Origin: Pseudomonas sp. CC120222-01a
GTDB lineage: Bacteria; Pseudomonadota; Gammaproteobacteria; Pseudomonadales; Pseudomonadaceae
Direction: 5' to 3'
DNA length: 64,000 bases
Assembly (NCBI RefSeq): GCF_003097235.1
Contig: NZ_QEQQ01000029.1
Coordinates: 1-64,000, forward strand
Under the pieces are notes generated by a model, which saw only the letters and a program-made list of their open reading frames with translations, ran no database searches and had not been told where the DNA came from. This document shows, piece after piece, positions 34,292 through 43,111 of this stretch (position 1 is its first letter; every line of letters begins with the position of its first letter). Both the position numbers and the translations under genes were made by a program.

Positions 34292-36529
34292 TCAGGGGGC
34301 CTTTTTCTCCAGCTCGACGCGCAACTGACCAACGGCCTGCAGGTTGCTCTTGCGCACCGCCTCGACGAACCCGGGGTACGCCACATCGGTGATCGCCACC
34401 AGGCCCAGATGGCCGTTCTCGCCATCGAGCAGGCGCCCGCTGGCCGGTTGGTCGAGGTACTGGAACCAGTGCGCGCCCACGATCATCGGCTGTGCCAGGG
34501 CGGCCTTGAGGAAGTTGCCATAGGCCGGCCCGCGGTCCTCTTCCCTGGCGACTTCCACCGGCCCTGGCCAGAACGGCCCACGGTCGCGGGAACCGAACTG
34601 GAACTCGGACACCAGCACCGGCTTGTCGATTTCAGCCAGACGGGCAAAGTCATAGCCATCCTCGGGCTTGAGGGTATAGAAGTTGAAACTCAGGACATCG
34701 CAGAACTCGGCGCAGGCCTTGACCGCTTCCGGTGTGCTCACGGCGTAGCGGCCGCCCAGCAGCAGGTGGTTGGGTGCATGCCATTTCAGTGCATCGGAAA
34801 TGGTCTTGAAGTAGGTCTCAGCGAATACCTGCTGGAAGTACTGGTAATCACGCTCGATTTCCGGGTGCTCGGGGTTGGGCAGAGGCGCCTCGAAGCCTGG
34901 GTCTTCCATCAGCTCCCAGGCCTGCAGGTCGATGCCCCAGGCCTTGGACAGCCCCTCCTGGTTGCGATACTTGTCGCGCAGCTGCTTGAGGAAGGCGCGC
35001 TTGGCCGGCACGTCGGTGGTCAGGCGCAAGGTACCGTAGGCCAGGCCGTAACGCGCCTTGGGGTCGTTGCCGGGCGCGGCCCAGGCCAGTTCGTTGTCGG
35101 CGAAATAGCCGATCAGCCAAGGGTCGTCACGGTGATCGCGTGCTGCAATCGCCACGGCACGCTCGGTGGCCATGGCAAACCGTGGGTCGAACGGATCAGG
35201 CATGCGGCCCCACCAGTCCATGCCGGTGCTGATGCTGGCATAGTCACCAACGATCGACAGCGGCAAGGTGTAGGGCATGCGTTTGGCCTGACCGATGGCC
35301 GGGTCACTCCAGTTGCCCAGTGTGTTGAAGCCCCAGGCCTGCAGGCGGTCCAGCGTGTGAGCCTGCCAACGGTCGGCATCCAGCGCCAGCGGTGGGCACT
35401 CGGGTGGGGCTTGCCCTTCCACGGCTGGCGGGCACGGTTTGCCATAGGTGCGCTGGATGTTCGCGGCGTAGAAGTCGAACCAGCGCCCCTGCTTGAAGCT
35501 GCGCCCTTGCGACGAGGCGTTGCCATCGTCGTTGTTGCCTTCACCATAAAATGCCGTCAGCACGTCGCCTTCACCTGGCAGGGCCTTGAACATCCCCTCG
35601 CGGCCAGCAACATAGGTACGCCCGCCATCGGCGGCCACGGCATTGACGCCCAGCGAGTAGAACGGGTGCCCTTCCGGTGTGACCAGATACCAGCGGCCAT
35701 CGCGCTTCTCGGTGCGGAAGAAGCCCTTGGCTGCGAACGCTGGCCCGGCCAGCAAGCCCCCGTAGCTATCCAGTTGCTGCTTCTGACGGTCAGCCAGCCA
35801 GCTCTTGAGCTGCTGCTGTTCACGCGTGTCAGCAGCCTTGAGCTGATCGTCACTGACGATCAGCTCGGGCCAGTTCCCCCGGGTGGACTGGCCGTAAGCA
35901 TCGATCAACTCGTGGTAGGCCGCCTGGTAGGCCTGGTCGTCGTCCTGGATGCCGACCTTCTCGATCAGCAGGTTCTGCGCCACCTTCGGGTTGGGTATGG
36001 TCAGGCTGACAGATACCACCTGCTTGAGGTCTATCTCACCGGCACTGCTGGTCAACAGCAACCGCTGCCCTTCATGGACCCATGGCATCGGCGGGCCTGC
36101 ACGCATGCCCTGGCTCAGCGGCGAACTGGCCTTGAGCGGCACCATGACGGTTTGCGCAGGCCCGGCAGGCAGGTCGATACGGCTGGTCAGCGTGCGCCCA
36201 TCGCTGCCGAGCAGCGTGACGTCGACGGTCAAGGCCCAGTCCTGGGCGCTTTGCATGCGTAAGGTAAGGAACTGCCCAGCCGACCAGTCCCACACGCCGC
36301 TCTGCGGGCTCAGGCGCAAGGTCGGCCTTTCGACCGGATTGAACACCACCCGCCTGAGCACCTCGCCCTCGGCCGTCTGCTCCGCATTGTACTGCGGCAT
36401 GCCGGTGCCTTCGGTCGCCACATTGACCACCGAGGCCGGGCGGACGAAGCTGAACAGCGTCTGTTGCCCGGCCAGCAAAGGCGTGCTGAACAACAGTGTG
36501 AAAACCACGGGCAAGGTGTGGCGGATCAT
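34292..36529 (-). CDS. Secreted agarase-like glycoside hydrolase (clan GH-A)
   Basis: A 745-residue exported protein with a signal peptide cleaved after about residue 20 (STPLLAG). An N-terminal beta-rich carbohydrate-binding-like region (about 25-195) precedes a TIM-barrel. FYSLGVN marks the barrel start. The acid/base lies in YFADNE (Asn479-Glu480) and the nucleophile in LVSEFQFGS (Glu642), as in GH-A glycosidases. The overall form resembles beta-agarases of the GH50 type. AAGGAGAG precedes the chosen ATG at 36529. The natural polysaccharide is unknown; a soil Pseudomonas is unlikely to meet agar. Confidence 0.8.
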   Translation of the reverse strand: MIRHTLPVVFTLLFSTPLLAGQQTLFSFVRPASVVNVATEGTGMPQYNAEQTAEGEVLRRVVFNPVERPTLRLSPQSGVWDWSAGQFLTLRMQSAQDWALTVDVTLLGSDGRTLTSRIDLPAGPAQTVMVPLKASSPLSQGMRAGPPMPWVHEGQRLLLTSSAGEIDLKQVVSVSLTIPNPKVAQNLLIEKVGIQDDDQAYQAAYHELIDAYGQSTRGNWPELIVSDDQLKAADTREQQQLKSWLADRQKQQLDSYGGLLAGPAFAAKGFFRTEKRDGRWYLVTPEGHPFYSLGVNAVAADGGRTYVAGREGMFKALPGEGDVLTAFYGEGNNDDGNASSQGRSFKQGRWFDFYAANIQRTYGKPCPPAVEGQAPPECPPLALDADRWQAHTLDRLQAWGFNTLGNWSDPAIGQAKRMPYTLPLSIVGDYASISTGMDWWGRMPDPFDPRFAMATERAVAIAARDHRDDPWLIGYFADNELAWAAPGNDPKARYGLAYGTLRLTTDVPAKRAFLKQLRDKYRNQEGLSKAWGIDLQAWELMEDPGFEAPLPNPEHPEIERDYQYFQQVFAETYFKTISDALKWHAPNHLLLGGRYAVSTPEAVKACAEFCDVLSFNFYTLKPEDGYDFARLAEIDKPVLVSEFQFGSRDRGPFWPGPVEVAREEDRGPAYGNFLKAALAQPMIVGAHWFQYLDQPASGRLLDGENGHLGLVAITDVAYPGFVEAVRKSNLQAVGQLRVELEKKAP

Positions 36530-36610
36530 AGGGCTGGGGCTCTCCTTCCAGGCCCTCATGGGCCCGCGACTGAGTAATGGACAACGGGCCGGCGCATCGT
36601 GCTCCAGCCG

Positions 36611-38755
36611 TCAGGAAATCTCCCGCCGGAAAGGCGGTAGCGCATTGAGAATAGCCTTGCCGTAGCGCTGCGTGACCAGACGCCGATCCAGCAAGGTGAT
36701 GACGCCGCGATCCTGCTCGGTACGCAGCAGGCGACCGCAGGCCTGGATCAGCTTTAGTGAGGCATCGGGCACGGCAATCTCCATGAACGGGTTGCCACCA
36801 CGGGCTTCGATCCATTCGGCCAGGGCTGCTTCGACCGGGTCGTCGGGCACGGCGAAGGGAATCTTGGCGATGACCACATGCTCACAATAGGCACCTGGCA
36901 GGTCGACACCCTCGGCGAAGCTGGCCAGGCCGAACAGCACGCTGTGCTGGCCATCGTCGACCCGTGCCTTGTGCTTGTTCAGGGTTTCCTGCTTGGACAG
37001 GTTGCCCTGGATCAGCACCAGCTTGCGCCAGTCGCGGTCCAGGCCGTCGAACACTTCCTGCATCTGCTTGCGTGAAGAGAACAGCACCAGCGCACCACGG
37101 GCATCTTCAACGATGCTCGGCAGTTCTCGGATGATTGCCGCAGTGTGTGCCGCCGCGTCGCGCGGGTCGGCCTTGAGGTCGGGGACCCGCAACAGGCCGG
37201 CATCGCCGTGCACGAACGGGCTGGGCACCACGCAGGTGACGGCATCGCGGGGCAGCCCCGAGCGCATGCGGAACCGGTCGAACTTGCCCAGTGCGGTCAA
37301 TGTGGCCGAGGTCACCAGGGCGCCATGGGCGACGCTCCAGAGGCTGCGGCGCAGCATCTCGGCGGCAAGAATCGGGCTGGCATTGACCTCGATGTCGAAC
37401 AGCGCGCCGCTTTCGGCCAGGGTCAGCCAACGCGCCATCGGCGGGCTGTCTTCCGGGTCTTCGGCGGTGAACGCGGTCCACAGCTCCCAGTTGCCCTGGG
37501 CACGGGTGACCAGGCTGCCGAACAGCGGATACCACTCCTCGGCCTGGTGGCTGGCGATGCCGATGTTGACCTCACCGTCCATACCTTCCTTGAGCAGGTC
37601 GGTCAGACGAGTGAACAGGTCATTGAGGCGGGCGAAGCCCTTTTTCAGCTCGATGCCGACTTCGCGAATCTGCTCCGGCACCACACCGCCCTCGAAGCGG
37701 TAGCGCGGGCGCTCTCGGCCTTCGGTGTCCTCGCTGGGGCGGAAGTCGGCGACCTGCTCACACAGGGTGAACATGAACTGCTGCTGGGTGCGCACTTCCC
37801 GCGCCAGCTCCGGCACCTGTTCGATGTACTTGCCCAGGTCGCCCGGCAACGGGTGTTGGGCCAGCAGCTTGGTGAGGTTCTTGGCGGTCTGCTCCAGCCA
37901 GTCGGCAGTGGAGCGCAGCCGCGAATAATGAGCGAAGTGGCCGATGGCCTTGTCTGGCAGGTGGTGGCCTTCGTCGAACACGTACATTGTGTCGCGCGGG
38001 TCGGGCAGCACCGCACCACCGCCCAAGGCCAGGTCGGCCAGGACCATGTCGTGGTTGGTAACGATCACATCGACCTTGCCCATGCCTTCGCGAGCCTTGT
38101 AGAACACGCACTGCTGGAAGTTCGGGCAGTGGCGGCCGGTGCATTGGCTGTGGTCGGTGGTCAGGCGCGCCCAGTCCTGGTCCTCGATGGCCTCCGACCA
38201 GCTGTCGCGGTCGCCGTCCCAGCGGTTGCCGGCGAGCTTTTCGATCATGCTGTTGAACAGCTTCTGGCTGCGCTCGTCGACCTCGATGTGGAAGCCTTCT
38301 TCCTCGAACAGCTGGGCTGTGGCCGACTGCGCGTGGCCCTCCTGCAGCAGGATGTCGAGCTTGGACAGGCACAGGTAACGGCCGCGGCCCTTGGCCAGGG
38401 CGAAGCTGAAGTTCAGGCCGCTGTTGCGCATCAGGTCCGGCAGGTCCTTGATGACGATCTGCTCCTGCAAGGCCACGGTCGCAGTGGCGATCACCAGGCG
38501 CTTGCCGGCGGCCTTGGCGGCCGGGATCGCGGCCAGCGCGTAGGCGACCGTCTTGCCGGTACCGGTGCCCGCCTCCACTGCAACCACGGCAGGCTCGCCG
38601 GCGCGGCGGCCTTCGTCGTCACAGGCGATATCGCCGAGCACCTTGGCCACTTCGGCGATCATCAGGCGCTGGCCGTACCGCGGCTTGAGGCTCTTGGCTT
38701 CGAGAAAACGCGTGTAGGCGCCCTGGATGGTGGCTTTGAGTTCGTTGCTGATCAT
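36611..38755 (-). CDS. dinG: ATP-dependent DNA helicase DinG
   Basis: A 714-residue XPD-like superfamily 2 helicase that unwinds DNA 5' to 3' and resolves R-loops and damaged forks. Walker A is EAGTGTGKT (about 61-69). The cysteines of the Fe-S cluster lie around GRYLCLS and CTGRHCPNFQQC. The DEGH box is YVFDEGHHLPD, and QACGRLLRTEQDRG marks motif VI. A LexA-type SOS box lies 22 bp upstream of the start codon. The length fits Pseudomonas DinG. Confidence 0.95.
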   Translation of the reverse strand: MISNELKATIQGAYTRFLEAKSLKPRYGQRLMIAEVAKVLGDIACDDEGRRAGEPAVVAVEAGTGTGKTVAYALAAIPAAKAAGKRLVIATATVALQEQIVIKDLPDLMRNSGLNFSFALAKGRGRYLCLSKLDILLQEGHAQSATAQLFEEEGFHIEVDERSQKLFNSMIEKLAGNRWDGDRDSWSEAIEDQDWARLTTDHSQCTGRHCPNFQQCVFYKAREGMGKVDVIVTNHDMVLADLALGGGAVLPDPRDTMYVFDEGHHLPDKAIGHFAHYSRLRSTADWLEQTAKNLTKLLAQHPLPGDLGKYIEQVPELAREVRTQQQFMFTLCEQVADFRPSEDTEGRERPRYRFEGGVVPEQIREVGIELKKGFARLNDLFTRLTDLLKEGMDGEVNIGIASHQAEEWYPLFGSLVTRAQGNWELWTAFTAEDPEDSPPMARWLTLAESGALFDIEVNASPILAAEMLRRSLWSVAHGALVTSATLTALGKFDRFRMRSGLPRDAVTCVVPSPFVHGDAGLLRVPDLKADPRDAAAHTAAIIRELPSIVEDARGALVLFSSRKQMQEVFDGLDRDWRKLVLIQGNLSKQETLNKHKARVDDGQHSVLFGLASFAEGVDLPGAYCEHVVIAKIPFAVPDDPVEAALAEWIEARGGNPFMEIAVPDASLKLIQACGRLLRTEQDRGVITLLDRRLVTQRYGKAILNALPPFRREIS

Positions 38756-38776
38756 GATCTGCAGGCGCCCGGAGGG

Positions 38777-38792
38777 CTGGATATATTTTCAG
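38777..38792 (-). promoter_or_regulatory. LexA (SOS) box of dinG
   Basis: CTGGATATATTTTCAG has the CTG-N10-CAG form with an AT-rich centre, close to the gammaproteobacterial LexA consensus CTGTATATATATACAG. It starts 22 bp upstream of the dinG start codon, so LexA should repress dinG until DNA damage. It also lies about 60 bp upstream of the divergent CopD-like gene. Confidence 0.8.
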
Positions 38793-38853
38793 TGTTTCGC
38801 ATGGGGCGGCTATCATACCCCGCTATTGCCCTTTGTGCCGCATGGAGATCCGG

Positions 38854-39318
38854 ATGCTTGCCTTTGCCCTGCCCTACACACTGCATGTCCTCGCCGCCCT
38901 GGTATGGGTCGGCGGCATGTTCTTCGCCTGGCTGGTGCTGCGCCCGGCAACGGTTACAGCCCTTGAAGGGCCTGCCCGCCTGCGGTTGTGGGTGGAAGTT
39001 TTCCGACGCTTCTTCGTCTGGGTCTGGCTGGCCGTGGCGATTCTGGCGATAAGTGGTATCGGCATGTTGCATGTGCGCTTCACCGGCTTCGAGACGGCGC
39101 CCAAATATGTGCAGGTGATGATTGGCGGCGGGATTGCCATGTTTGCGCTGTTCATGCGCATCCAGGCACTGCTGCTGCCGGAGCTGAAGGCGGCTGTGCA
39201 GGCCGAGGACTGGCCGGCAGGCGCCGCCGTGCTGGGGCGCATTCGGCGGATGGTGGGGATCAACCTGCTGCTTGGCCTGGCGGTCGTCGCAGTGGCCAGT
39301 TCACGACTGCTGATGTGA
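38854..39318 (+). CDS. CopD-like four-helix membrane protein
   Basis: A 154-residue inner-membrane protein with four hydrophobic helices. LHVLAALVWVGGMFFAW is the family mark of CopD/DUF2269-like proteins, and a conserved His occurs in the first helix. Some related proteins are linked to copper or haem, but no direct copper ligands are obvious here. I chose the ATG at 38854 because GGAG lies 6 nt upstream; two in-frame ATGs lie 12 and 21 bp earlier. Divergent from dinG. Confidence 0.78.
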   Translation: MLAFALPYTLHVLAALVWVGGMFFAWLVLRPATVTALEGPARLRLWVEVFRRFFVWVWLAVAILAISGIGMLHVRFTGFETAPKYVQVMIGGGIAMFALFMRIQALLLPELKAAVQAEDWPAGAAVLGRIRRMVGINLLLGLAVVAVASSRLLM

Positions 39319-39353
39319 TGTTGCAGGTGCCGGCGATGGGCCGGCACCCATTA

Positions 39354-40112
39354 TCAGAGGCGCTGCAGGATCAGTTCACCCTCGGCGCCGGCCAATCCAG
39401 GCTGCCCCTCCTGCCCGGGCCGGCCATTGGCCCCGGCATCGGTGCGATACACCAGGCAACCCTTGCTCGCCCCGCCTTTACCGGCCTTGCCGGCAGCCCC
39501 GGCCTTCCCCGGCGCACCGCCTTCCAGACGTACCACCACGCGCTCCTGCGGGAAGCCCTGCGGCAGGCTCAGGCGAACCCGCCCGCCACGCGCACCGTCA
39601 TGCCCGTTGCCACCATCATCGCCATTCGCCCCTCTGCTTGCCTGGCCCCAGGCGCAGCCTCCCGCTTGGCCATTGGCGCCATCTAGGCCCATGTAGCCTG
39701 GTGCTCCGGCGCCACCGCGGGCATCGATGGCCAGACGCTCGGCATCGACCTCGGCAAGCTTCAACTCCAGGCTGCGCCCAGAGCGGGCAGCGCGTTCATA
39801 GGTGCCGGGCGCTCCTGGCGCGCTGATCTCGCTGCCCTCGCCCAGCACGGCACTGCGGACATCGATGAGCAGCGGTGCTTCGGCGGGCGCAATGGCAATC
39901 CGCGCATCGCGCCCCAGTTGCAGATGATCGACCTTCAGCTCGGTCAAAGTAGCCGGCAGCAGCAAGGTCGCCGAGTCCGCCACTCGCAATTGCTCCAGGT
40001 GCACGCTGGCCGATTTGTTCGGCAGGCGCAGCATGGAATGGGGGGCAACCTCCAGGCTCTGTGCCTGAGCCATGGGCGCGGCCAGCATCGCCAGCAACAT
40101 CAAATTACGCAT
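39354..40112 (-). CDS. Secreted collagen-like protein
   Basis: A 252-residue exported protein. The signal peptide ends near AQA (residue 18). A beta-helix-like region (about 25-110) is followed by at least four Gly-X-Y-type runs: APGYMGLDGANGQAGG, GANGDDGGNGHDGARGG, GAPGKAGAAGKAGKGG and GANGRPGQEGQPGLAG. AGGAGG precedes the ATG at 40112. Collagen-like stretches are uncommon in Pseudomonas and would form a surface fibre or a flexible stalk. The start overlaps the stop of the upstream DUF1145 gene by 8 bp. Function unknown. Confidence 0.8.
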   Translation of the reverse strand: MRNLMLLAMLAAPMAQAQSLEVAPHSMLRLPNKSASVHLEQLRVADSATLLLPATLTELKVDHLQLGRDARIAIAPAEAPLLIDVRSAVLGEGSEISAPGAPGTYERAARSGRSLELKLAEVDAERLAIDARGGAGAPGYMGLDGANGQAGGCAWGQASRGANGDDGGNGHDGARGGRVRLSLPQGFPQERVVVRLEGGAPGKAGAAGKAGKGGASKGCLVYRTDAGANGRPGQEGQPGLAGAEGELILQRL

Positions 40113-40380
40113 GGCGAGGTGCCTCCTGCGGACGGGGAATGGACATGACATGAAAGATACCGGTCAACAGGATCTGCAGCCGGTCGAACCAGCGATGGCT
40201 GCGGCCACGCAAGCTGCCATTGAAAAACAACACTTCAAGAAAATGCAGGCTCAGCACAAAAATGCCCAAGGCATTGATCAACAGATTCAACGGCAATGGT
40301 TGCGGCATCATCAGGTTGAACAGCACCACGCCCCAGAACGCCACGGTCAGGACCTTGCCCAGGCCCAGGATGAACTTCAT
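40105..40380 (-). CDS. DUF1145 small membrane protein
   Basis: A 91-residue protein with two helices (about 10-27 and 33-52) and the DUF1145 marks MKFILGLGKVLT and GIFVLSLHFLEVLFF. A basic tail follows. The family has no known function. It is the first gene of a two-gene unit with the collagen-like protein, overlapping it by 8 bp, which suggests coupled expression. Confidence 0.85.
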   Translation of the reverse strand: MKFILGLGKVLTVAFWGVVLFNLMMPQPLPLNLLINALGIFVLSLHFLEVLFFNGSLRGRSHRWFDRLQILLTGIFHVMSIPRPQEAPRHA

Positions 40381-40481
40381 ACCCCGCCCCTACGTGTCTA
40401 TTTATTGTTATGTCTGCGCGGCCCGAGCAAGCGCGCCGCGCAGCCAACACTACCTGCATGCCCGAGCAGGCGCCAGCGCAG

Positions 40482-41195
40482 TCAGTTGAGGTGCAAGTCC
40501 ACCCGTCGGTTGTGCGCACGCCCTTCATCGGTGGCGTTGTCGGCGATCGGCTCATGGGCGCCACGGCCTTCGCTGGTCACCTTCTGCGGTGCCAGGCCCT
40601 GACGGATCAGGTACTCGGCGACGCTGGCAGCGCGGCGTTCGGAAAGGGCCTGGTTGTAGCTGTCGGAGCCCACGTTGTCGGTGTGCCCGACCACCTTGAT
40701 GCGCGTGACCCCCAATTCGTTGAGGCGCGGCAGCAGGCTTTTCAGGCGCTCCTCGCTACCCGGGGTGAGGTCGGCGGAGTTGAAGGCGAACATCACCTGG
40801 CCCTGGTCATCGAGGGTGATCACCTCGGGTTTGGGCTCCGGTGCAGGCTGGGACGGTGGGTACTGCGGCAGCGGGCAACCCATGTTGTCGACCGGGGTGT
40901 TGGCGGGGGTATCGGGGCAATAGTCACGACGGTCGAACACGCCGTCGCCATCCTCGTCGCCATCCTGGGCATAACAGATCAGCCCGCCGGTGATTGCGCC
41001 AAGGGCACCGAGGCCAGCCGCCCAGCTGGAGTTTTCGATGGCGCCAAGGCCACCCCCCACTGCACCACCGAGCAGGCTGCAGATGGGCCAAGTCCTTTGA
41101 TTGAGCGGCGCACTGCCATCACTGTGGGTGGCGCAGCCTGCAAGCAGGCTGCTCACCAACAGCAACGGCATCGCCGCCTTCGACATTACACTCAT
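40482..41195 (-). CDS. OmpA-family lipoprotein, paralogue A
   Basis: A 237-residue lipoprotein. The signal peptide ends at the lipobox LLAGC (Cys21). A glycine-rich helix pair (about 42-75) follows, then a calcium-binding TSP3-like loop DGDEDGDGVFDRRDYCPDTP, then an OmpA peptidoglycan-binding domain (about 125-237; VVGHTDNVGSDSYNQALSERRA, NRRVDLHLN). It is a tandem paralogue of the next gene, and the two are 88 bp apart on the same strand. Confidence 0.9.
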   Translation of the reverse strand: MSVMSKAAMPLLLVSSLLAGCATHSDGSAPLNQRTWPICSLLGGAVGGGLGAIENSSWAAGLGALGAITGGLICYAQDGDEDGDGVFDRRDYCPDTPANTPVDNMGCPLPQYPPSQPAPEPKPEVITLDDQGQVMFAFNSADLTPGSEERLKSLLPRLNELGVTRIKVVGHTDNVGSDSYNQALSERRAASVAEYLIRQGLAPQKVTSEGRGAHEPIADNATDEGRAHNRRVDLHLN

Positions 41196-41283
41196 GATGA
41201 ATGCTCCTGTGTCATCGGCCGCAACCGGCTAGCAGGATTAAAGACGCGCCCGCGCCACTTCTCAAGGCGCGGGCGCCGGGACG

Positions 41284-41976
41284 TCAACGCTGGATCTTGA
41301 TTTCGGTACGACGGTTCATGGCACGCCCCTCGGCCGTGGCATTGTCCGCCACTGGCTGGGTTTCGCCTGCACCTACCACCGAAATGAAGCTGGCGCGAGG
41401 CACACCGCTTTCGATCAGGTAGTCGGTTACCGCGTGGGCACGATGCTCGGACAACTTCTGGTTGTACTTGTCGGAGCCGACGCTGTCGGTGTGGCCGGTC
41501 ACGCTCAGACGGGCGCTTGGGGCCTCTTGCTTCAGGCGCGTGGCAACCGTGTTCAGGCGCTCCTTGTCGGCCGCAGTCAGGCGCGAGGAATTGAATTCGA
41601 AGTGCACATCACGAATGACGATCACTTCTTCCTTCTGCACCACCACTTCCTCGACCACAGGCGCGGGCTCAGGCGGGCAGCCATTGGCATCGACCTTCAC
41701 GCCGCGCGGCGTATGCGGGCACTTGTCACGGCTGTCCGGCACGCCATCACCGTCCTCGTCGCCATCGCCGTGAGCCCAGCAATAACCCGCCGCCAGGCCA
41801 CCACCGAGCAGCGCGCCCCAGCCAGCCCAGCTGGAGCTCTCGATGGCGCCCAGGCCGGCACCGGCGACGCCCCCGACGGCAGCACACTTCGGCCAGTCGG
41901 TTTTTTGCAAACCTGCACAACCAGTCAACACACTGGTGAGCAGTACCAGGGGTAACGCTGTGCGTACTATGCTCAT
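41284..41976 (-). CDS. OmpA-family lipoprotein, paralogue B
   Basis: A 230-residue lipoprotein with the same plan as its neighbour. The lipobox is LTGC (Cys20). A Gly-rich helix pair, a TSP3-like loop (DGDEDGDGVPDSRDKCPHTP) and an OmpA domain (VTGHTDSVGSDKYNQKLSEHRA, NRRTEIKIQR) follow. AGGAG is 10 nt before the ATG at 41976; the frame extends to 42168 but the upstream part has no signal sequence. The pair arose by tandem duplication and diverged substantially. Confidence 0.9.
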   Translation of the reverse strand: MSIVRTALPLVLLTSVLTGCAGLQKTDWPKCAAVGGVAGAGLGAIESSSWAGWGALLGGGLAAGYCWAHGDGDEDGDGVPDSRDKCPHTPRGVKVDANGCPPEPAPVVEEVVVQKEEVIVIRDVHFEFNSSRLTAADKERLNTVATRLKQEAPSARLSVTGHTDSVGSDKYNQKLSEHRAHAVTDYLIESGVPRASFISVVGAGETQPVADNATAEGRAMNRRTEIKIQR

Positions 41977-42135
41977 TTTCGTAGCTTCTCCTAGGGGAAT
42001 CGGCATAAGACCGATCTCTGGGAGTAAAGACCGCGCAATTGATCCCTGCCAGCAATAAGCCACGACACGGCCACTTACCTCTATGCCGGCGGACAGCAGC
42101 CCGCTAGTCTTGGATGACTTGAACGAGGATTGGCA

Positions 42136-42630
42136 ATGACCGACGGTTTTTCCCAGCGCACCCCGCAACAGGCTCTGGCCGCCCTGCTAGAGCGCTTCAC
42201 CCCGCAGCGCCTGCTGCTGGTGGGCACCCGCTTCCCGGCCCTGGATGCCTTTGCCCAGGCTCACCCCCAGGTGACCATCGAAACCTGTGCGCCGGGGCCA
42301 TTGCCGGCAGCGCTGGCGGCCCAGCGCTTTGACCTGGCGGTGCTGGTGGACTGCCTGGAACACTTGCCCAAACGCACCGGCCTGCAACTGCTGGGCGGCA
42401 TCCGCAACCTCAATGCCAGCCGGGTTGCGGTGCTGGCCGACCTGCCCGCCTGTGGCTGGCAAGACACCGATTTCTTCTCCCTGGCATTGTCGGCCAGCGA
42501 GAAATTCCGCCGTGATGAGCAGGTGTTGAGCTTGTTCACCTATGATCTACATGACTACAAGCAGGTCCCGGACTGGCTCAACGCCAAGTTCTGGGCCAAC
42601 CCTGAAAACTTCGGCAAGTATTGGTGGTGA
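42136..42630 (+). CDS. DUF6231-type protein
   Basis: A 164-residue soluble protein of a Pseudomonas-wide family with no known role. It has a Rossmann-like pattern (QRLLLVGTRFPALDAF and LAVLVDCLEHLPKR), suggesting a remote resemblance to methyltransferases, but no clear cofactor motif. GAGGA lies 6 nt before the ATG at 42136; a TTG two codons earlier is less likely. It overlaps or abuts the YchJ-like gene, with which it forms an operon. Confidence 0.72.
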   Translation: MTDGFSQRTPQQALAALLERFTPQRLLLVGTRFPALDAFAQAHPQVTIETCAPGPLPAALAAQRFDLAVLVDCLEHLPKRTGLQLLGGIRNLNASRVAVLADLPACGWQDTDFFSLALSASEKFRRDEQVLSLFTYDLHDYKQVPDWLNAKFWANPENFGKYWW

Positions 42631-42632
42631 TG

Positions 42633-43109
42633 ATGAGTGTCTCGGTTTGCCCTTGTGGCAGCGGCAACCTGCTCGACGCCTGCTGCGGGCATTACCATGC
42701 CGGCACCCCGGCCCCCGACGCCCAGACGCTGATGCGTTCGCGTTACAGCGCCTATGTGCTGGGGTTGGTCGACTACCTGGTCGCCACCACCCTGCCGGCC
42801 CAGCAGGCGGAGCTGGACCGCGCCGCCATGGCAGCCTGGAGCGCTCAGAGCACCTGGCTGGGGCTGGAGGTGGAAAGCGCCGAAGTGCTCGGTGGCCAGC
42901 CTGAACACGCCTTCGTGACCTTCACTGCCCGCTGGCATGACCAGGAGGGCGACCACCAGCACCGCGAGCGCTCTGCTTTCGTGCAGCACGAGCGACGCTG
43001 GTACTTCATCGACCCCACCGTCGCGCTCAAGGCCGGCCGCAACGACCCCTGCCCCTGCGCCAGCGGGCAGAAATTCAAGAAATGCTGCGCCAGCTACGTC
43101 GGTAACTGA
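42633..43109 (+). CDS. YchJ-family protein with two SEC-C zinc motifs
   Basis: A 158-residue protein of the UPF0225/YchJ family. It has a SEC-C-type zinc motif at each end: CPCGSGN...CCGHYH at residues 6-20, and CPCASGQKFKKCC near 145-157. The central region is an NTF2-like fold. The motif at the C-terminus resembles the SecA tail that binds zinc and SecB. The ATG at 42633 is one codon after an alternative at 42630, which overlaps the previous stop. Function unknown. Confidence 0.85.
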   Translation: MSVSVCPCGSGNLLDACCGHYHAGTPAPDAQTLMRSRYSAYVLGLVDYLVATTLPAQQAELDRAAMAAWSAQSTWLGLEVESAEVLGGQPEHAFVTFTARWHDQEGDHQHRERSAFVQHERRWYFIDPTVALKAGRNDPCPCASGQKFKKCCASYVGN

Positions 43110-43111
43110 GC

